Assembly: GCA_902793325.1 (NCBI GenBank)
Contig: CADBCY010000010.1
Coordinates: 1-64,000, forward strand
Source of the DNA: an uncultured Eubacteriales bacterium
Lineage (GTDB): Bacteria > Bacillota > Clostridia > Christensenellales > Aristaeellaceae
Length of the DNA stretch: 64,000 nt
Direction of reading: 5' to 3'
The notes below the pieces were generated by a model. It saw nothing but the letters and a program-made list of their open reading frames with translations. It made no database searches and had not been told where the DNA came from. Position numbers and translations under genes: made by a program. Of the stretch, positions 10,429 to 19,477 are shown piece after piece (position 1 is the first letter of the stretch; every line of letters starts with the position of its first letter).

Positions 10429-11526
10429 ATGCGACCGACGATCATGAGGATTTCCACCGAAGCCGTGGCGGCGAACGCCCGGCTGCTTCGAAGCAGGGTG
10501 CCCGCCTCCGTGCGCATGATGTGCGTGGTGAAGGCCGACGCCTACGGCCACGACGCCGTGCGCACCGCCCGCAAGCTGCTCGGCGCGGGCGCGGACGCCT
10601 TCTGCGTGGCCATCGTGGAGGAGGCGCAGTCGCTGCGCGACGCGGGCATCGAGGTCCCGATCCTGATCCTGGGCGGCGCGGGCGAGGAATCGCTGCGCGA
10701 GGCGGTGCGCTGCCGGGCGTCCCAGGCGGTGTACACGCCCCGGATGCTGGACGTGCTGGCGGACGAGGCGCGAAAGACCGGCGTCCGCGCGCTGGCGCAC
10801 CTGAAGCTGGACACGGGCATGAGCCGCGTGGGCGTGCGCACCGACGCGGAGCTGGACGCGCTGCTGGCGCGCTGGCGCGACTGCCCGGAGGTGGAGATGG
10901 AGGGCGTGTTCACGCACTTTTGCGTGGCGGACACCGACCCGGTGTTCACCGAGGCGCAGAACCGGCGCTTCGAGGACGGCGTGGCGCGGATCCGCGCGGC
11001 GGGATTTTCGCCCATCGCCCACGCGGCGGCGACCTCGGCGATGCTGGAGCCCCGCTACCAGCACGACATGGTGCGCGCGGGCATCGGCCTGTACGGCACG
11101 GGCGTGCCGGGGCTGGAGGGCGCGCTGCGCTACGGCCAGCGGCTGACCACCCGGCCCATCCGCATCGAGAGGATCGGGGCGGGGGAGACCGTGGGCTACG
11201 GGCGCACCTTTACCGCCGCGCGGGACAGCGTCATCATGACCCTGCCCATCGGCTACGGCGACGGCTACCCGCGCATCCTGAGCAATCGCGCCGACGTGCT
11301 GGTGAAGGGCCGGCGCGCGCCGCTGGCCGGGCGCGTGTGCATGGACATGATCATGGCGGACGTGACGGACATCCCCGGCGTCACGCTGGAGGACGAGGTC
11401 GTGCTGCTGGGCGGGCAGGGCGGGGAGCGCATCACCCCGGACGAGCTTGCGGAGCGGGCGGAGACCATCCCCTACGAGATCATGCTGGGCTTCGGGTCGC
11501 GGATTCCCGTGGAAGTGATCGACTGA
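10429..11526 (+). CDS. alr: Alanine racemase
   Basis: A 365-residue PLP enzyme that supplies D-alanine for the cell wall. The N-terminal barrel holds VVKADAYGHD with the PLP lysine at residue 35, and the C-terminal beta domain holds VGYGRTFTA with the second catalytic base, Tyr257. RVCMDMIMADVTD is also typical. The ATG follows an ACCGGAGGG site. Length is normal. A predicted membrane protein gene follows 18 bases later and is probably cotranscribed. Other D-alanine genes in this window (ddl-murF, dacA) are far away in separate operons. Confidence 0.95.
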   Translation: MRPTIMRISTEAVAANARLLRSRVPASVRMMCVVKADAYGHDAVRTARKLLGAGADAFCVAIVEEAQSLRDAGIEVPILILGGAGEESLREAVRCRASQAVYTPRMLDVLADEARKTGVRALAHLKLDTGMSRVGVRTDAELDALLARWRDCPEVEMEGVFTHFCVADTDPVFTEAQNRRFEDGVARIRAAGFSPIAHAAATSAMLEPRYQHDMVRAGIGLYGTGVPGLEGALRYGQRLTTRPIRIERIGAGETVGYGRTFTAARDSVIMTLPIGYGDGYPRILSNRADVLVKGRRAPLAGRVCMDMIMADVTDIPGVTLEDEVVLLGGQGGERITPDELAERAETIPYEIMLGFGSRIPVEVID

Positions 11527-11544
11527 TTCGGAGGCGAAGGAACC

Positions 11545-12192
11545 ATGAGCGTTGGAGCGATGTGGCGCAGTAACGCGGTGACGACGGCGCTGCTGATCCT
11601 GCTGAACCTGGCGGTGATGTCCCTGGGCGACGCGGCGTGGATCGCCATTGGCGCGCTGGGGCTGCTGGGGGCGGCCTGGTTCGGCTTCCGCCAGGGCATG
11701 GCCGCCGGGCACGACGCCTGCGGCGTGCTGGACACGGTGCGCGCGCTGAGCGCCGAGGAGGCCACCTTCGGCCAGGAGAAGGCCGACCGGAAGTACCTCG
11801 CCCAGGCCTGGAGCGTTGGAAGCGGCGCGCGGGCGGTGCTGCTGTCGGCGCTCATTCCCCTCGCCGCGGGGTGCCTGTACATCGCCTGCACGCTGCTGGA
11901 CGTCAGGCCCATGGTGCTGCCGACGCGCATCGCGGCCTGGTTCCTGGCGCTGCCGTGGTGGTGCGCGGTGCTGCCCTGGCAGAAGAGCTTCGAACAGCTC
12001 ACGCCGCTGGTGGCCGCGGTGCTGATCGTCACGCCCTTCCTGCTGCCGCTGTGCCAGTTCGCCGGCTACATGCAGGGCCCGAAGCTGTGGGCGCACACGG
12101 AACAGGCCATGAAAGACGGCCGCAGGCGGGCAAAGGCGCGCTCCAGGGTGGCAAAAAAGAGGGCTCCGAGGGCACAAAAACCGGAAGTTTGA
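11545..12192 (+). CDS. Predicted membrane protein of unknown function
   Basis: A 215-residue protein with about four hydrophobic segments: residues 12-45 (possibly two close helices), 95-120, 130-145 and 150-175. The C-terminus is very basic (KDGRRRAKARSRVAKKRAPR). GGAGGCGAAGGAA lies before the ATG. It follows alr by 18 bases. No motif that I recognise; the basic tail could face the cytoplasm and bind nucleic acid or phospholipid headgroups, but that is only inference. Confidence 0.7.
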   Translation: MSVGAMWRSNAVTTALLILLNLAVMSLGDAAWIAIGALGLLGAAWFGFRQGMAAGHDACGVLDTVRALSAEEATFGQEKADRKYLAQAWSVGSGARAVLLSALIPLAAGCLYIACTLLDVRPMVLPTRIAAWFLALPWWCAVLPWQKSFEQLTPLVAAVLIVTPFLLPLCQFAGYMQGPKLWAHTEQAMKDGRRRAKARSRVAKKRAPRAQKPEV

Positions 12193-12211
12193 TATTTTTT
12201 TGAAAAACCAA

Positions 12212-12240
12212 TTGCAAATACAGCCCAATTGTGATATAAT
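12212..12240 (+). promoter_or_regulatory. Promoter of rsmD
   Basis: TTGCAA (12212-12217), 17 bases, TATAAT (12235-12240), in a short AT-rich gap. Confidence 0.85.
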
Positions 12241-12264
12241 TACGACAATATCATAGGTGAAGCT

Positions 12265-12840
12265 ATGCGAATTATCGCGGGAGAGGCCAAGGGACGCACG
12301 CTTTACGCGCCGCAGGGGTCCCAGACCCGGCCGACCTCGGACAAGCTGCGGGGGTCGCTGTTCAATATCCTAGGGCCGCGCGTCGAAGGCGCGCGGGTGC
12401 TGGATCTGTTCGGCGGCACAGGGGCTCTGGCGCTGGAGGCGCTGAGCCGCGGCGCAGCGTTCGCGGTCATCGCGGACAACGCGCGCGCGGCCGTACAGGC
12501 CGCAGAGCGCAACGCCCGCGCCGTGCTGGGCGAGGCGTTCGACGCCCGGGTGCGGGTGGTGAAGGCGGATTACCGCAGCGCCATCGCGGGGCTGTCGGGC
12601 GCGCCGTTCGACCTGGTTTTCCTCGATCCGCCCTATCGCATGGTGGATGCCTATGGGGACGCCCTGGGCAGGCTGGATGCGGCATGCATGCTGTCGGAGG
12701 ATTGCCTCGCGGTGCTGGAGCGACAGAAGGCCGCCGAAGCGCCGCTGCCGGATGGGTTTGAATGCATTGACTCCCGTCTTTACGGGGATACGGCCGTGGA
12801 TTTTGTCCGTCGGCGACAGGGCTCGTTTCCGCGCTTGTGA
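12265..12840 (+). CDS. rsmD: 16S rRNA (guanine-966 N2)-methyltransferase
   Basis: A 191-residue Rossmann methyltransferase. The N-terminal MRIIAGEAKGRTL and TRPTSDKLRGSLFNIL are the RsmD signature, followed by the SAM site VLDLFGGTGALALEAL and the catalytic LDPPYR. It methylates G966 of 16S rRNA on the assembled 30S subunit. Length is normal. In many Bacillota rsmD is followed by coaD; here the next gene is instead a coiled-coil protein, 125 bases on. The 125-base gap holds no gene that I can support. Confidence 0.92.
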   Translation: MRIIAGEAKGRTLYAPQGSQTRPTSDKLRGSLFNILGPRVEGARVLDLFGGTGALALEALSRGAAFAVIADNARAAVQAAERNARAVLGEAFDARVRVVKADYRSAIAGLSGAPFDLVFLDPPYRMVDAYGDALGRLDAACMLSEDCLAVLERQKAAEAPLPDGFECIDSRLYGDTAVDFVRRRQGSFPRL

Positions 12841-12965
12841 ATCGCGTGGAGCCGCGGAGCGAGCTTTGGTTTCACAGGACAACATACGACGGATGAACGC
12901 CGGGTCTGCCGGTTAGACTAAGCTGCGTCGGGAAGCCGTCCGGCGCGGAAAGGAAGGGCAAAAGA

Positions 12966-13616
12966 ATGGATCGCGATCAGGATAGATTCTACGAGGATGA
13001 AGAGCTGGATCCCCGCGGAGAAGCTGAGCAGACCCATGAGGAAGCAGACGAAGAAATCAACGACATGAAGTATTTCCTCGAACTGCTCAAGCATATCCGG
13101 GCGGCGATAAACGCGGGCAGAAGTGTCCCGCTGACCGGCAAGAAAATCATCGACGCAGAACAGTGCCTGATGATTGTGGACGACCTGGAGAACAACCTGC
13201 CCGACGCCGTGCAGTACGGCATGCGGATGTACGCCGAGCGCGACCGCCTGCTGAAGGAGGCGGAGACCACCGCCATCAACCGGGTCAGCTCCGCCGAGAT
13301 GCGCGTGAACGCCGCGCTGGAGCGCGCCAAGGAGGACGCCGAGCAGCGCGTGCTGGACGCGGAGAACGAGGCCCGCGCCATCCTGGAGGACGCCCGCGAG
13401 CGCGCCGACCACATGATCGACGAGAGTGAGATCCTGCGCCAGGCGCGCGAGGAGGCCCGCATCCTGAAGAACGACGCCCGGGTGGAGGCCAGCGAGATGC
13501 GCCTCAAGGCCCAGCACGACGCCTACCAGTTGCTCGCCTCCGTGGAGGATCAACTGACCGAGGCCTGCAAGGGCATCCGCCGCCGCCGCGCCGAGCTGGG
13601 CGACGAGCAGCAGTAG
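12966..13616 (+). CDS. Acidic coiled-coil protein (ATP synthase b/H-subunit-like)
   Basis: A 216-residue soluble protein. The first 35 residues are very acidic; about residues 36-75 form a small domain (LLKHIRAAINAGRSVPLTGKK) and residues 75-200 are one long coiled coil with many Ala, Glu and Arg (SSAEMRVNAALERAKEDAEQ). Such proteins are often named after V-type ATPase subunit H or DivIVA-like proteins, but no ATPase genes are near, and the IN(A)GRSVPLTGK segment is typical of a conserved clostridial family next to rsmD/coaD. Role unknown; division or envelope scaffolding is possible. GGAAAGGAAGG precedes the ATG. Confidence 0.75.
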   Translation: MDRDQDRFYEDEELDPRGEAEQTHEEADEEINDMKYFLELLKHIRAAINAGRSVPLTGKKIIDAEQCLMIVDDLENNLPDAVQYGMRMYAERDRLLKEAETTAINRVSSAEMRVNAALERAKEDAEQRVLDAENEARAILEDARERADHMIDESEILRQAREEARILKNDARVEASEMRLKAQHDAYQLLASVEDQLTEACKGIRRRRAELGDEQQ

Positions 13617-13630
13617 GGTTATAGAATAAT

Positions 13631-13660
13631 GAGGAACGCCGCCTTCGGGCGGCGTTCCTC
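13631..13660. terminator. Hairpin with TTCG loop between convergent genes
   Basis: Perfect 13-bp stem (13631-13643 with 13648-13660) closed by a TTCG tetraloop. The following T content is weak. Confidence 0.65.
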
Positions 13661-13705
13661 GTTGCCGGGTCTTCTCCACCACAGGGCGGAAGGCGGCGGT
13701 CCGCG

Positions 13706-14968
13706 CTACCCCCGCACCGGCGTTTCCGCCGGGACGCGGCCCACGGCGGTGTTGTCGACCGTGCGGTTGCGCAGCGCGGGCACGGGGTTTTCCGCCGTCT
13801 CGAAGCGGTAGTCCCGCCCGACGCGATCGATCTCCCGCTGCACGGCGAGGTGGCTCTCCACCTGCGCGGGGTCGTCGTGCACGGCCTTCTGGTAGGTGAA
13901 GAAGTCCGCGCCGCGGTCCAGCCGGTCGAGCTCGATCCAGTCCTCCCGGTGGGCGGTCAGGTTCACCGTGCCGCCCTGCACGCCGCGCACGTATTCGATG
14001 TTGCTCGTGAGCTCCAGCGGGGCGGGGAAGGCGCCGCCGGGGAGGATCTCCTGCCAGTCGCGGCCCTCCCATTCGCGCAGCAGGCGCGCCGCCAGGTGCA
14101 GGTGGGCGACTTCCATGCCGTACAGGCGCTCCCACAGGGCGCGGATGCGGCCGTCGGGCTCCGTCTCCATGGCGCTCCAGTACAGGTAGCACTCGGTGTA
14201 CTGGTGGTTCAACAGGCAGGCCAGCCAGGTCTGGGTGGGGTCCAGCAGGCTCCCGTACTGGGTCACGTGCTGCTCCTCCACCATGCCGATCTCCCGGTAC
14301 AGCCGCCGGCCGTACTCGTTGGGGTAGAAGGGCGCGGTGTTCATATAGTAGTTCATGGTCTGCTGCTCGGCGGCGGTGATGATGGCCGTGCACAGCCGGG
14401 TCTCCGGGGCGCTGGATTCATCCCGGCCCGAGCGCTTGACGGAGTCGACGGGATGGCGATGGTGGGCGATGGTGGGGCGGCCGGGCATGATCTCGGTGTA
14501 GCGGCCCACCAGGTTCTCCGCCTTCTCGCCCGCGTCGAAGTCCAACAGGTCGGCGTAGCGGTACAGGTGGTCGAAGTCCTCCAGCAGCGCGAAGTCCAGC
14601 GCGGCCTTCACGTAGGGGTTTTTCTCCCGCTGGGCCAGCGCGGCGGTCAGGTCCACGGCCAACTGCTCGTAGCCGATCGTGTGCTCCAGCACAGTCTCGT
14701 CCACGGGCTTCAGCGCGCCCAGCAGCTTCTGCTGCTGCTGTTCCTGGCGGCGCAGCAGCGCCAGGTCCCGGCGCAGGTCGTTGTCGGCGCAGTTCCGGGC
14801 GAACTGGTGGGAGAACCAGACGGCCTCGAATTCCGTGCCGTTCATCAGGATGACGCGGGTCCTCGTGTAGGGGTCCACGCTCCGCTTGTCGTAGGGCGCG
14901 GGGGTCATGTCGTTCCAGGACAGGAACAGCTTCTCGAGCTTCTCGGGCTTCAGTTCGAATGGGTTCAT
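13706..14968 (-). CDS. Ferritin-like fold protein of unknown function
   Basis: A 420-residue cytoplasmic protein without signal peptide. Several helices carry the Glu and Glu-x-x-His pattern of ferritin-like di-iron proteins: FALLEDFDHLYRYADLLD, the segment REIGMVEEQHVTQYGSLLD, and GMEVAHLHLAARLL. These can supply four to six carboxylate and His ligands for two metals. Family members of this size are not well characterised; a role in oxygen or peroxide handling is plausible in an anaerobe but inferred. The N-terminus (WNDMTPAPYDK) and the C-terminal 100 residues are unfamiliar. Alone, read towards a shared hairpin. Confidence 0.6.
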   Translation of the reverse strand: MNPFELKPEKLEKLFLSWNDMTPAPYDKRSVDPYTRTRVILMNGTEFEAVWFSHQFARNCADNDLRRDLALLRRQEQQQQKLLGALKPVDETVLEHTIGYEQLAVDLTAALAQREKNPYVKAALDFALLEDFDHLYRYADLLDFDAGEKAENLVGRYTEIMPGRPTIAHHRHPVDSVKRSGRDESSAPETRLCTAIITAAEQQTMNYYMNTAPFYPNEYGRRLYREIGMVEEQHVTQYGSLLDPTQTWLACLLNHQYTECYLYWSAMETEPDGRIRALWERLYGMEVAHLHLAARLLREWEGRDWQEILPGGAFPAPLELTSNIEYVRGVQGGTVNLTAHREDWIELDRLDRGADFFTYQKAVHDDPAQVESHLAVQREIDRVGRDYRFETAENPVPALRNRTVDNTAVGRVPAETPVRG

Positions 14969-15075
14969 GCGCGCACGCTCCTTTATATTGGATTATCGCC
15001 AGTATGCGCCAAAATCGGAAGAATCATGCGACGCGCGCAGCGCGGAATGTTGATGATAAATTTACATTGTGTCAC

Positions 15076-15081
15076 TATAAT
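15076..15081 (+). promoter_or_regulatory. Probable -10 element of ftsH
   Basis: TATAAT 24 bases before the ftsH start. No good -35 is found at 17 bases (a TTGATG lies 20 bases away), so this promoter may need an activator or have another form. Confidence 0.45.
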
Positions 15082-15104
15082 ATACGCTGAAATGAGGTGA
15101 TTCC

Positions 15105-16949
15105 TTGAACGAGATCAAGAAACCCAGGAAACCCCTTATATTCTATTACGCCATGGTGCTGCTGGCGCTGCTGGTGCTGAACGGCTTCATCCTGCCGCTG
15201 ATCCAGAGCCAGCGCATCACCGAGGTGGACTACGGCCAGTTCATGCAGATGACCGAGGCGAAGCAGGTCGCCGACGTGGAGGTGCAGGAGAACCAGATCC
15301 TGTTCACCGACCAGGAGGGCAAGATCTACCAGACCGGCGTGATGGACGATCCCCAGTTGACGGAGCGGCTGTACGCCTCCGGCGCGAAGTTCCGCACGCA
15401 GATCATCCAGCAGGCGTCGCCCCTCATGTCCTTTATCTTCTCGTGGGTGGTGCCCATCGCCATCTTCGTGGCGCTGGGGCAGTACCTCAGCAAGAAGATG
15501 ATCGACCGGGCCGGCGGCGGCGCGGGCAGTATGATGTTCGGCATGGGCAAGAGCAACGCCAAGATCTACGTGAAGAGCACCAGCGGCATCAAGTTCGACG
15601 ACGTGGCGGGCGAGGACGAGGCCAAGGAGATCCTCTCGGAGATCGTCGATTTCCTCCACAACCCCAAGAAGTACGAGGAAATCGGCGCGAAGATGCCCAA
15701 GGGCGCGCTGCTGGTCGGCCCGCCCGGCACGGGCAAGACGCTGCTGGCGAAGGCCGTGGCCGGCGAGGCCAACGTGCCGTTCTTCTCCATCTCCGGCTCG
15801 GAGTTCGTGGAGATGTTCGTGGGCATGGGCGCGGCCAAGGTGCGCGACCTGTTCAAGCAGGCCAATGAGAAGGCGCCCTGCATCGTGTTCATCGACGAGG
15901 TGGACGCCATCGGCGGCAAGCGCGACGGGCGCATCGGCGGCAACGACGAGCGCGAGCAGACGCTGAACCAGCTGCTGACCGAGATGGACGGCTTCGACGG
16001 CTCGAAGGGCGTGGTCATCCTGGCGGCGACCAACCGGCCCGAATCGCTGGACCCGGCGCTGCTGCGCCCCGGGCGCTTCGACCGGCGCGTGCCGGTGGAG
16101 CTGCCGGACCTGCAGGGCCGCGTGGAGATCCTGAAGGTGCACGCCCGGAAGGTGCAGATGCAGAACAACGTGGACTTCGACGCCGTGGCGCGCACCGCCG
16201 CGGGCGCGTCGGGCGCGGAGCTGGCGAACATCGTCAACGAGGCGGCGCTGCGGGCCGTGCGCGACGGGCGCAGGATGGTCAGCCAGGCGGACCTGGAGGA
16301 GAGCGTCGAGGTCATCATCGCCGGATACCAGAAGAAGAACCGCGTGCTCTCCGACAAGGAGAAGATGGTGGTGGCCTATCACGAGATCGGCCACGCGCTG
16401 GTCGCGGCGAAGCAGACCCACTCCGCGCCGGTGCAGAAAATCACCATCATCCCCCGCACCAGCGGCGCGCTGGGCTACACCATGCAGGTGGAGGAGGGGG
16501 AGCACTTCCTGCTGAGCAAGACGGAGCTGGAGAACAAGATCGCCACCTTCACCGGCGGGCGGGCGGCCGAGTCGCTGATCTTCAACCAGATCACCACCGG
16601 GGCGAGCAACGACATCGAGCAGGCCACCCGGCTGGCCCGGGCGATGATCACCCGCTACGGCATGTCCGACGAATTCGGCATGGTGGCCATGGAGCAACTG
16701 ACGAACCAGTACCTGGGCGGGGACACCACGCTGGCCTGCTCCCAGGAGACCGCCAACCGCATCGACGAGGTGGTGCGCGCGCTCATCGCCAACCAGTACC
16801 ACCGGGCTTACGAGATCCTGCACGACAACATCCAGCAGCTCCACGCCCTGGCGAAGTACCTCTACGAGCACGAGACCATCACCGGCGAGGAGTTCATGAA
16901 CATCCTGGAAAAGACCGAGCAGCAGATGCTGCCGGGAGCGAAAGCTTGA
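15105..16949 (+). CDS. ftsH: ATP-dependent zinc metalloprotease FtsH
   Basis: A 614-residue membrane AAA+ protease. The start is an unusual TTG with GAGGTGA upstream. Order: transmembrane helix about 10-34, extracytoplasmic domain, second helix about 105-127, AAA+ module with Walker A GPPGTGKT (205-212), Walker [13 protein letters not shown], the SRH arginines in [11 protein letters not shown], then the zinc protease domain with HEIGH at 426-430. FtsH degrades unassembled or unstable membrane and cytosolic proteins. Length is slightly short but complete. It is preceded by a TATAAT 24 bases upstream and is probably monocistronic. Confidence 0.95.
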   Translation: MNEIKKPRKPLIFYYAMVLLALLVLNGFILPLIQSQRITEVDYGQFMQMTEAKQVADVEVQENQILFTDQEGKIYQTGVMDDPQLTERLYASGAKFRTQIIQQASPLMSFIFSWVVPIAIFVALGQYLSKKMIDRAGGGAGSMMFGMGKSNAKIYVKSTSGIKFDDVAGEDEAKEILSEIVDFLHNPKKYEEIGAKMPKGALLVGPPGTGKTLLAKAVAGEANVPFFSISGSEFVEMFVGMGAAKVRDLFKQANEKAPCIVFIDEVDAIGGKRDGRIGGNDEREQTLNQLLTEMDGFDGSKGVVILAATNRPESLDPALLRPGRFDRRVPVELPDLQGRVEILKVHARKVQMQNNVDFDAVARTAAGASGAELANIVNEAALRAVRDGRRMVSQADLEESVEVIIAGYQKKNRVLSDKEKMVVAYHEIGHALVAAKQTHSAPVQKITIIPRTSGALGYTMQVEEGEHFLLSKTELENKIATFTGGRAAESLIFNQITTGASNDIEQATRLARAMITRYGMSDEFGMVAMEQLTNQYLGGDTTLACSQETANRIDEVVRALIANQYHRAYEILHDNIQQLHALAKYLYEHETITGEEFMNILEKTEQQMLPGAKA

Positions 16950-17014
16950 AATTGTGGGCGGAGGGAAAACGCGACCTCCGCCCTCCTTTTATGCCATTTG
17001 GCCGGAAAAACCGC

Positions 17015-17043
17015 TTTACATCCCCGGCGGGGGATGTTATAAT
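17015..17043 (+). promoter_or_regulatory. Promoter of the ASKHA/Fe-S gene with a palindrome in its spacer
   Basis: TTTACA (17015-17020), 17 bases, TATAAT (17038-17043). A perfect inverted repeat (17018-17025 with 17030-17037, 4-base centre) fills the space between the two boxes and overlaps the end of the -35, which is a classical place for a repressor or MerR-type activator. Confidence 0.75.
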
Positions 17044-17109
17044 CGAAATGTGGCTTTCATACGGAAATCTTAAAATCATACAGATGCATACGCATTACGG
17101 AGGGATAGC

Positions 17110-19029
17110 ATGGTATCGGTTACTTTCAAGGTCAACGGCCGGGACGTGGTGATCCACGCCAACGAGGGCGACAACCTGCTCACCACGGCGCAGCGGGCCA
17201 ACGTGGCCATCGACGCGCCCTGCTCCGGCAACGGCGCGTGCGGCAAGTGCCGGGTGCGGCTGATCTCCGGCGAGCTGGACTCCCCGAAGACCCGCCACAT
17301 CACCGACGAGGAGTACGTCATGGGCTGGCGGCTGGCCTGCGTCAGCCGCGTGACGAACGACGTGGTAGTGGCCGTGCCGGACATCGCCTCCGCCTATCGC
17401 AGCCGCATGAAGGTGGCAGACCTCTCCTCCCCGAAGGAGCTGGACATCTTCAACCGCACCCGCGCGGAGATCGAGGCGGCGGGCATCGCCTTCGGCAACA
17501 ACCTCTCCGCCGCGGAGGTGGCCATGGAGGCCCCCAGCGCCGACGATACCATGCCCGACAACGAGCGCCTGGCCTGGGCGCTGGAGGCCGCGACGGGCGC
17601 GGCGCGCGTGAAGCTGACCTTCTACGCCCTCAACAAGCTGGCGCGCGTGCTGCGGGAGAACGACTTCCGCGTGCGCTGCGTGCTGGAGAGCGAGGGCGAC
17701 ACCGTTACCGTGCTGGACATCCTGCCCGCCGGGGACAGCACGCCCGTGGCGGGGCTGGTGGTGGACCTGGGCACCACGTCGGTGGCGGCGCTGCTGGTGA
17801 ACATGGAGGACGGCAGCGTGCTGGCGAAGGCGTCCACCGGCAACGGCCAGATCCGCTACGGCGCGGATGTCATCAACCGCATCATCGAGTCCGGCCGGGA
17901 GAACGGCTCCGAGCGGCTGCAGAAGGCCGTGATCGACGAATCCATCCGCCCGCTGGTCAGGGAGATGTGCGCCACCGCGGGCATCGACATGAAGAACGTC
18001 TACCGCATGTGCCTGGCGGGCAACACCACCATGAACCACCTGTTCCTGGGGCTGTTCTCCGAGCCGGTGCGCATGGATCCCTACATCCCCAGCTTCTTCC
18101 ACTGCGACGACCTGCGCACGTCCTCGCTGCGGCTGGGGCTGCACCCGGACGCGAAGCTGATCCTGGCGCCCAACATCGGCAGCTACGTGGGCGGCGACAT
18201 CACCGCCGGCTGCTTTGCCTCCATGCTGTGGAACCGGGAGGAGATGGCGCTGTTCATCGACCTGGGCACCAACGGCGAGCTGGTGTTCGGCAACAACGAG
18301 TTCCTGATGAGCTGCGCCTGCTCGGCCGGCCCGGCCTTCGAGGGCGGCGACATCTCCTGCGGCATGCGCGCCACCGACGGGGCCATCGACAGCATGAAGA
18401 TCGACCCCGACACCATGGAGCCGACCTACACCACCATCGGCAACACCGAGCACCCCATCGGCATCTGCGGCTCGGGCATCATCGACATCATCGCCGAGCT
18501 GTTCCGCGCGAAGATCATCAACGGCAAGGGCAAGTTCAGCCGCGAGGGCAGGCGCGTGCGCTTCGACGAAAACGGCATGGGCGAGTACATCATCGCCTTC
18601 CGCGAGGACACCGGCGCGGTGAAGGACGTGTCCATCAACGAGGTGGACATCGACAACTTCATCCGCGCGAAGGGCGCCATCTTCTCCGCCACCATGACGA
18701 TGCTCGGCTCCATGGGCATGGATCCCTCGGTGCTGGGGCACGTGTACGTGGCGGGCGGCATCGGCTCGGGCATCAACATGGACAACGCCGTCACCATCGG
18801 CATGCTGCCGGACATCGACCGAAGCTGCTTCAGCTACATCGGCAACTCCTCCCTGTCCGGCGCCTACGCCATGCTGACCAGCACCCAGTCCCGGGAGAAG
18901 GTGGACGAGCTGGCCACCACCATGACCTACCTTGAGCTCTCCACCGAGCCCGGCTACATGGATTCCTTCGTCGGCGCCTGCTTCCTGCCCCACACGGACA
19001 GCCGGCTGTTCCCCAGCGTGGAGGTGTGA
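17110..19029 (+). CDS. [2Fe-2S]/ASKHA protein, corrinoid-activation (RACo) family
   Basis: A 639-residue protein. Residues 1-90 are a plant-type [2Fe-2S] ferredoxin domain with Cys38, Cys44, Cys47 and Cys77 (APCSGNGACGKC). A middle domain (about 100-200) follows, then an ASKHA ATPase-like part from about residue 215 (VVDLGTTSVAALLVN) to the end, with GNTTMNHL and VYVAGGIGSGINM. This is the architecture of RACo, which reductively activates corrinoid methyltransfer proteins with ATP. No corrinoid protein, methyltransferase or MtrH-like gene is seen within this window, so the substrate is open. A 64-residue gene follows 3 bases later. Confidence 0.82.
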   Translation: MVSVTFKVNGRDVVIHANEGDNLLTTAQRANVAIDAPCSGNGACGKCRVRLISGELDSPKTRHITDEEYVMGWRLACVSRVTNDVVVAVPDIASAYRSRMKVADLSSPKELDIFNRTRAEIEAAGIAFGNNLSAAEVAMEAPSADDTMPDNERLAWALEAATGAARVKLTFYALNKLARVLRENDFRVRCVLESEGDTVTVLDILPAGDSTPVAGLVVDLGTTSVAALLVNMEDGSVLAKASTGNGQIRYGADVINRIIESGRENGSERLQKAVIDESIRPLVREMCATAGIDMKNVYRMCLAGNTTMNHLFLGLFSEPVRMDPYIPSFFHCDDLRTSSLRLGLHPDAKLILAPNIGSYVGGDITAGCFASMLWNREEMALFIDLGTNGELVFGNNEFLMSCACSAGPAFEGGDISCGMRATDGAIDSMKIDPDTMEPTYTTIGNTEHPIGICGSGIIDIIAELFRAKIINGKGKFSREGRRVRFDENGMGEYIIAFREDTGAVKDVSINEVDIDNFIRAKGAIFSATMTMLGSMGMDPSVLGHVYVAGGIGSGINMDNAVTIGMLPDIDRSCFSYIGNSSLSGAYAMLTSTQSREKVDELATTMTYLELSTEPGYMDSFVGACFLPHTDSRLFPSVEV

Positions 19030-19032
19030 GCC

Positions 19033-19227
19033 ATGGCAGACAGGCGCGTGCGTACCGTTGACGACATCGTATTTGAAACCGCCGACCCGCCGGTGACGCT
19101 GCCGAAGGGCGCGGAGTACTTCGTGGAGGAAGTGATCCCGGGCGGGATCGTGCTCTACACGGCGGAGGGCGAGCGCTTCCTCATCGACCTGGAGACCTTC
19201 GAGGCGGGCTTCGAGGCGGTGGGGTAG
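19033..19227 (+). CDS. Small acidic protein coupled to the ASKHA/Fe-S gene
   Basis: A 64-residue acidic protein, three bases after the preceding stop, with GAGGTG before the ATG and so translationally coupled. It has no Cys and no signal peptide; the sequence (DIVFETADPPVTLPKGAEYF, then a Val/Ile-rich strand pattern) looks like a small beta-rich domain. I do not recognise the family. Its position suggests a partner or chaperone for the Fe-S/ASKHA protein. Confidence 0.65.
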   Translation: MADRRVRTVDDIVFETADPPVTLPKGAEYFVEEVIPGGIVLYTAEGERFLIDLETFEAGFEAVG

Positions 19228-19302
19228 GGCGGTTCAGAGCGCCGATAAAGGCCGCGCCCCGACCTCTCTCCCCGCTCTGCATCATATCGACCTTGCAACA
19301 TG

Positions 19303-19334
19303 CCGCCCCGTTCCGTTCGGAACGGGGCGGTTTT
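19303..19334 (+). terminator. Terminator after the ASKHA operon
   Basis: Perfect 12-bp stem (19303-19314 with 19319-19330), 4-base loop, then TTTT and further T. The 250-base gap around it otherwise holds only the ald promoter. Confidence 0.8.
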
Positions 19335-19397
19335 CGTTTACCTCGGGGCGGGAAGCTGCGGAGGGGCGGGTTTTCACGGAGGCAAACAAACCTTTAC

Positions 19398-19426
19398 TTT
19401 TCAAACCGGAACGGCTGTGCTATAAT
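19398..19426 (+). promoter_or_regulatory. Promoter of ald with extended -10
   Basis: TTTTCA (19398-19403), 17 bases, TATAAT (19421-19426), with TGC directly before the -10 giving an extended -10 form that may offset the weak -35. Confidence 0.75.
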
Positions 19427-19477
19427 CGGAAGGAAGTTGCTCTTTACCAGAGCATCATATTGAAGGGAGCATGGAGT

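Noticed and set aside
18000..18900. Actin-like or hydantoinase identity for the ASKHA part of the gene at 17110
   Set aside because: The N-terminal [2Fe-2S] domain joined to this ASKHA form is specific to corrinoid-activator relatives.
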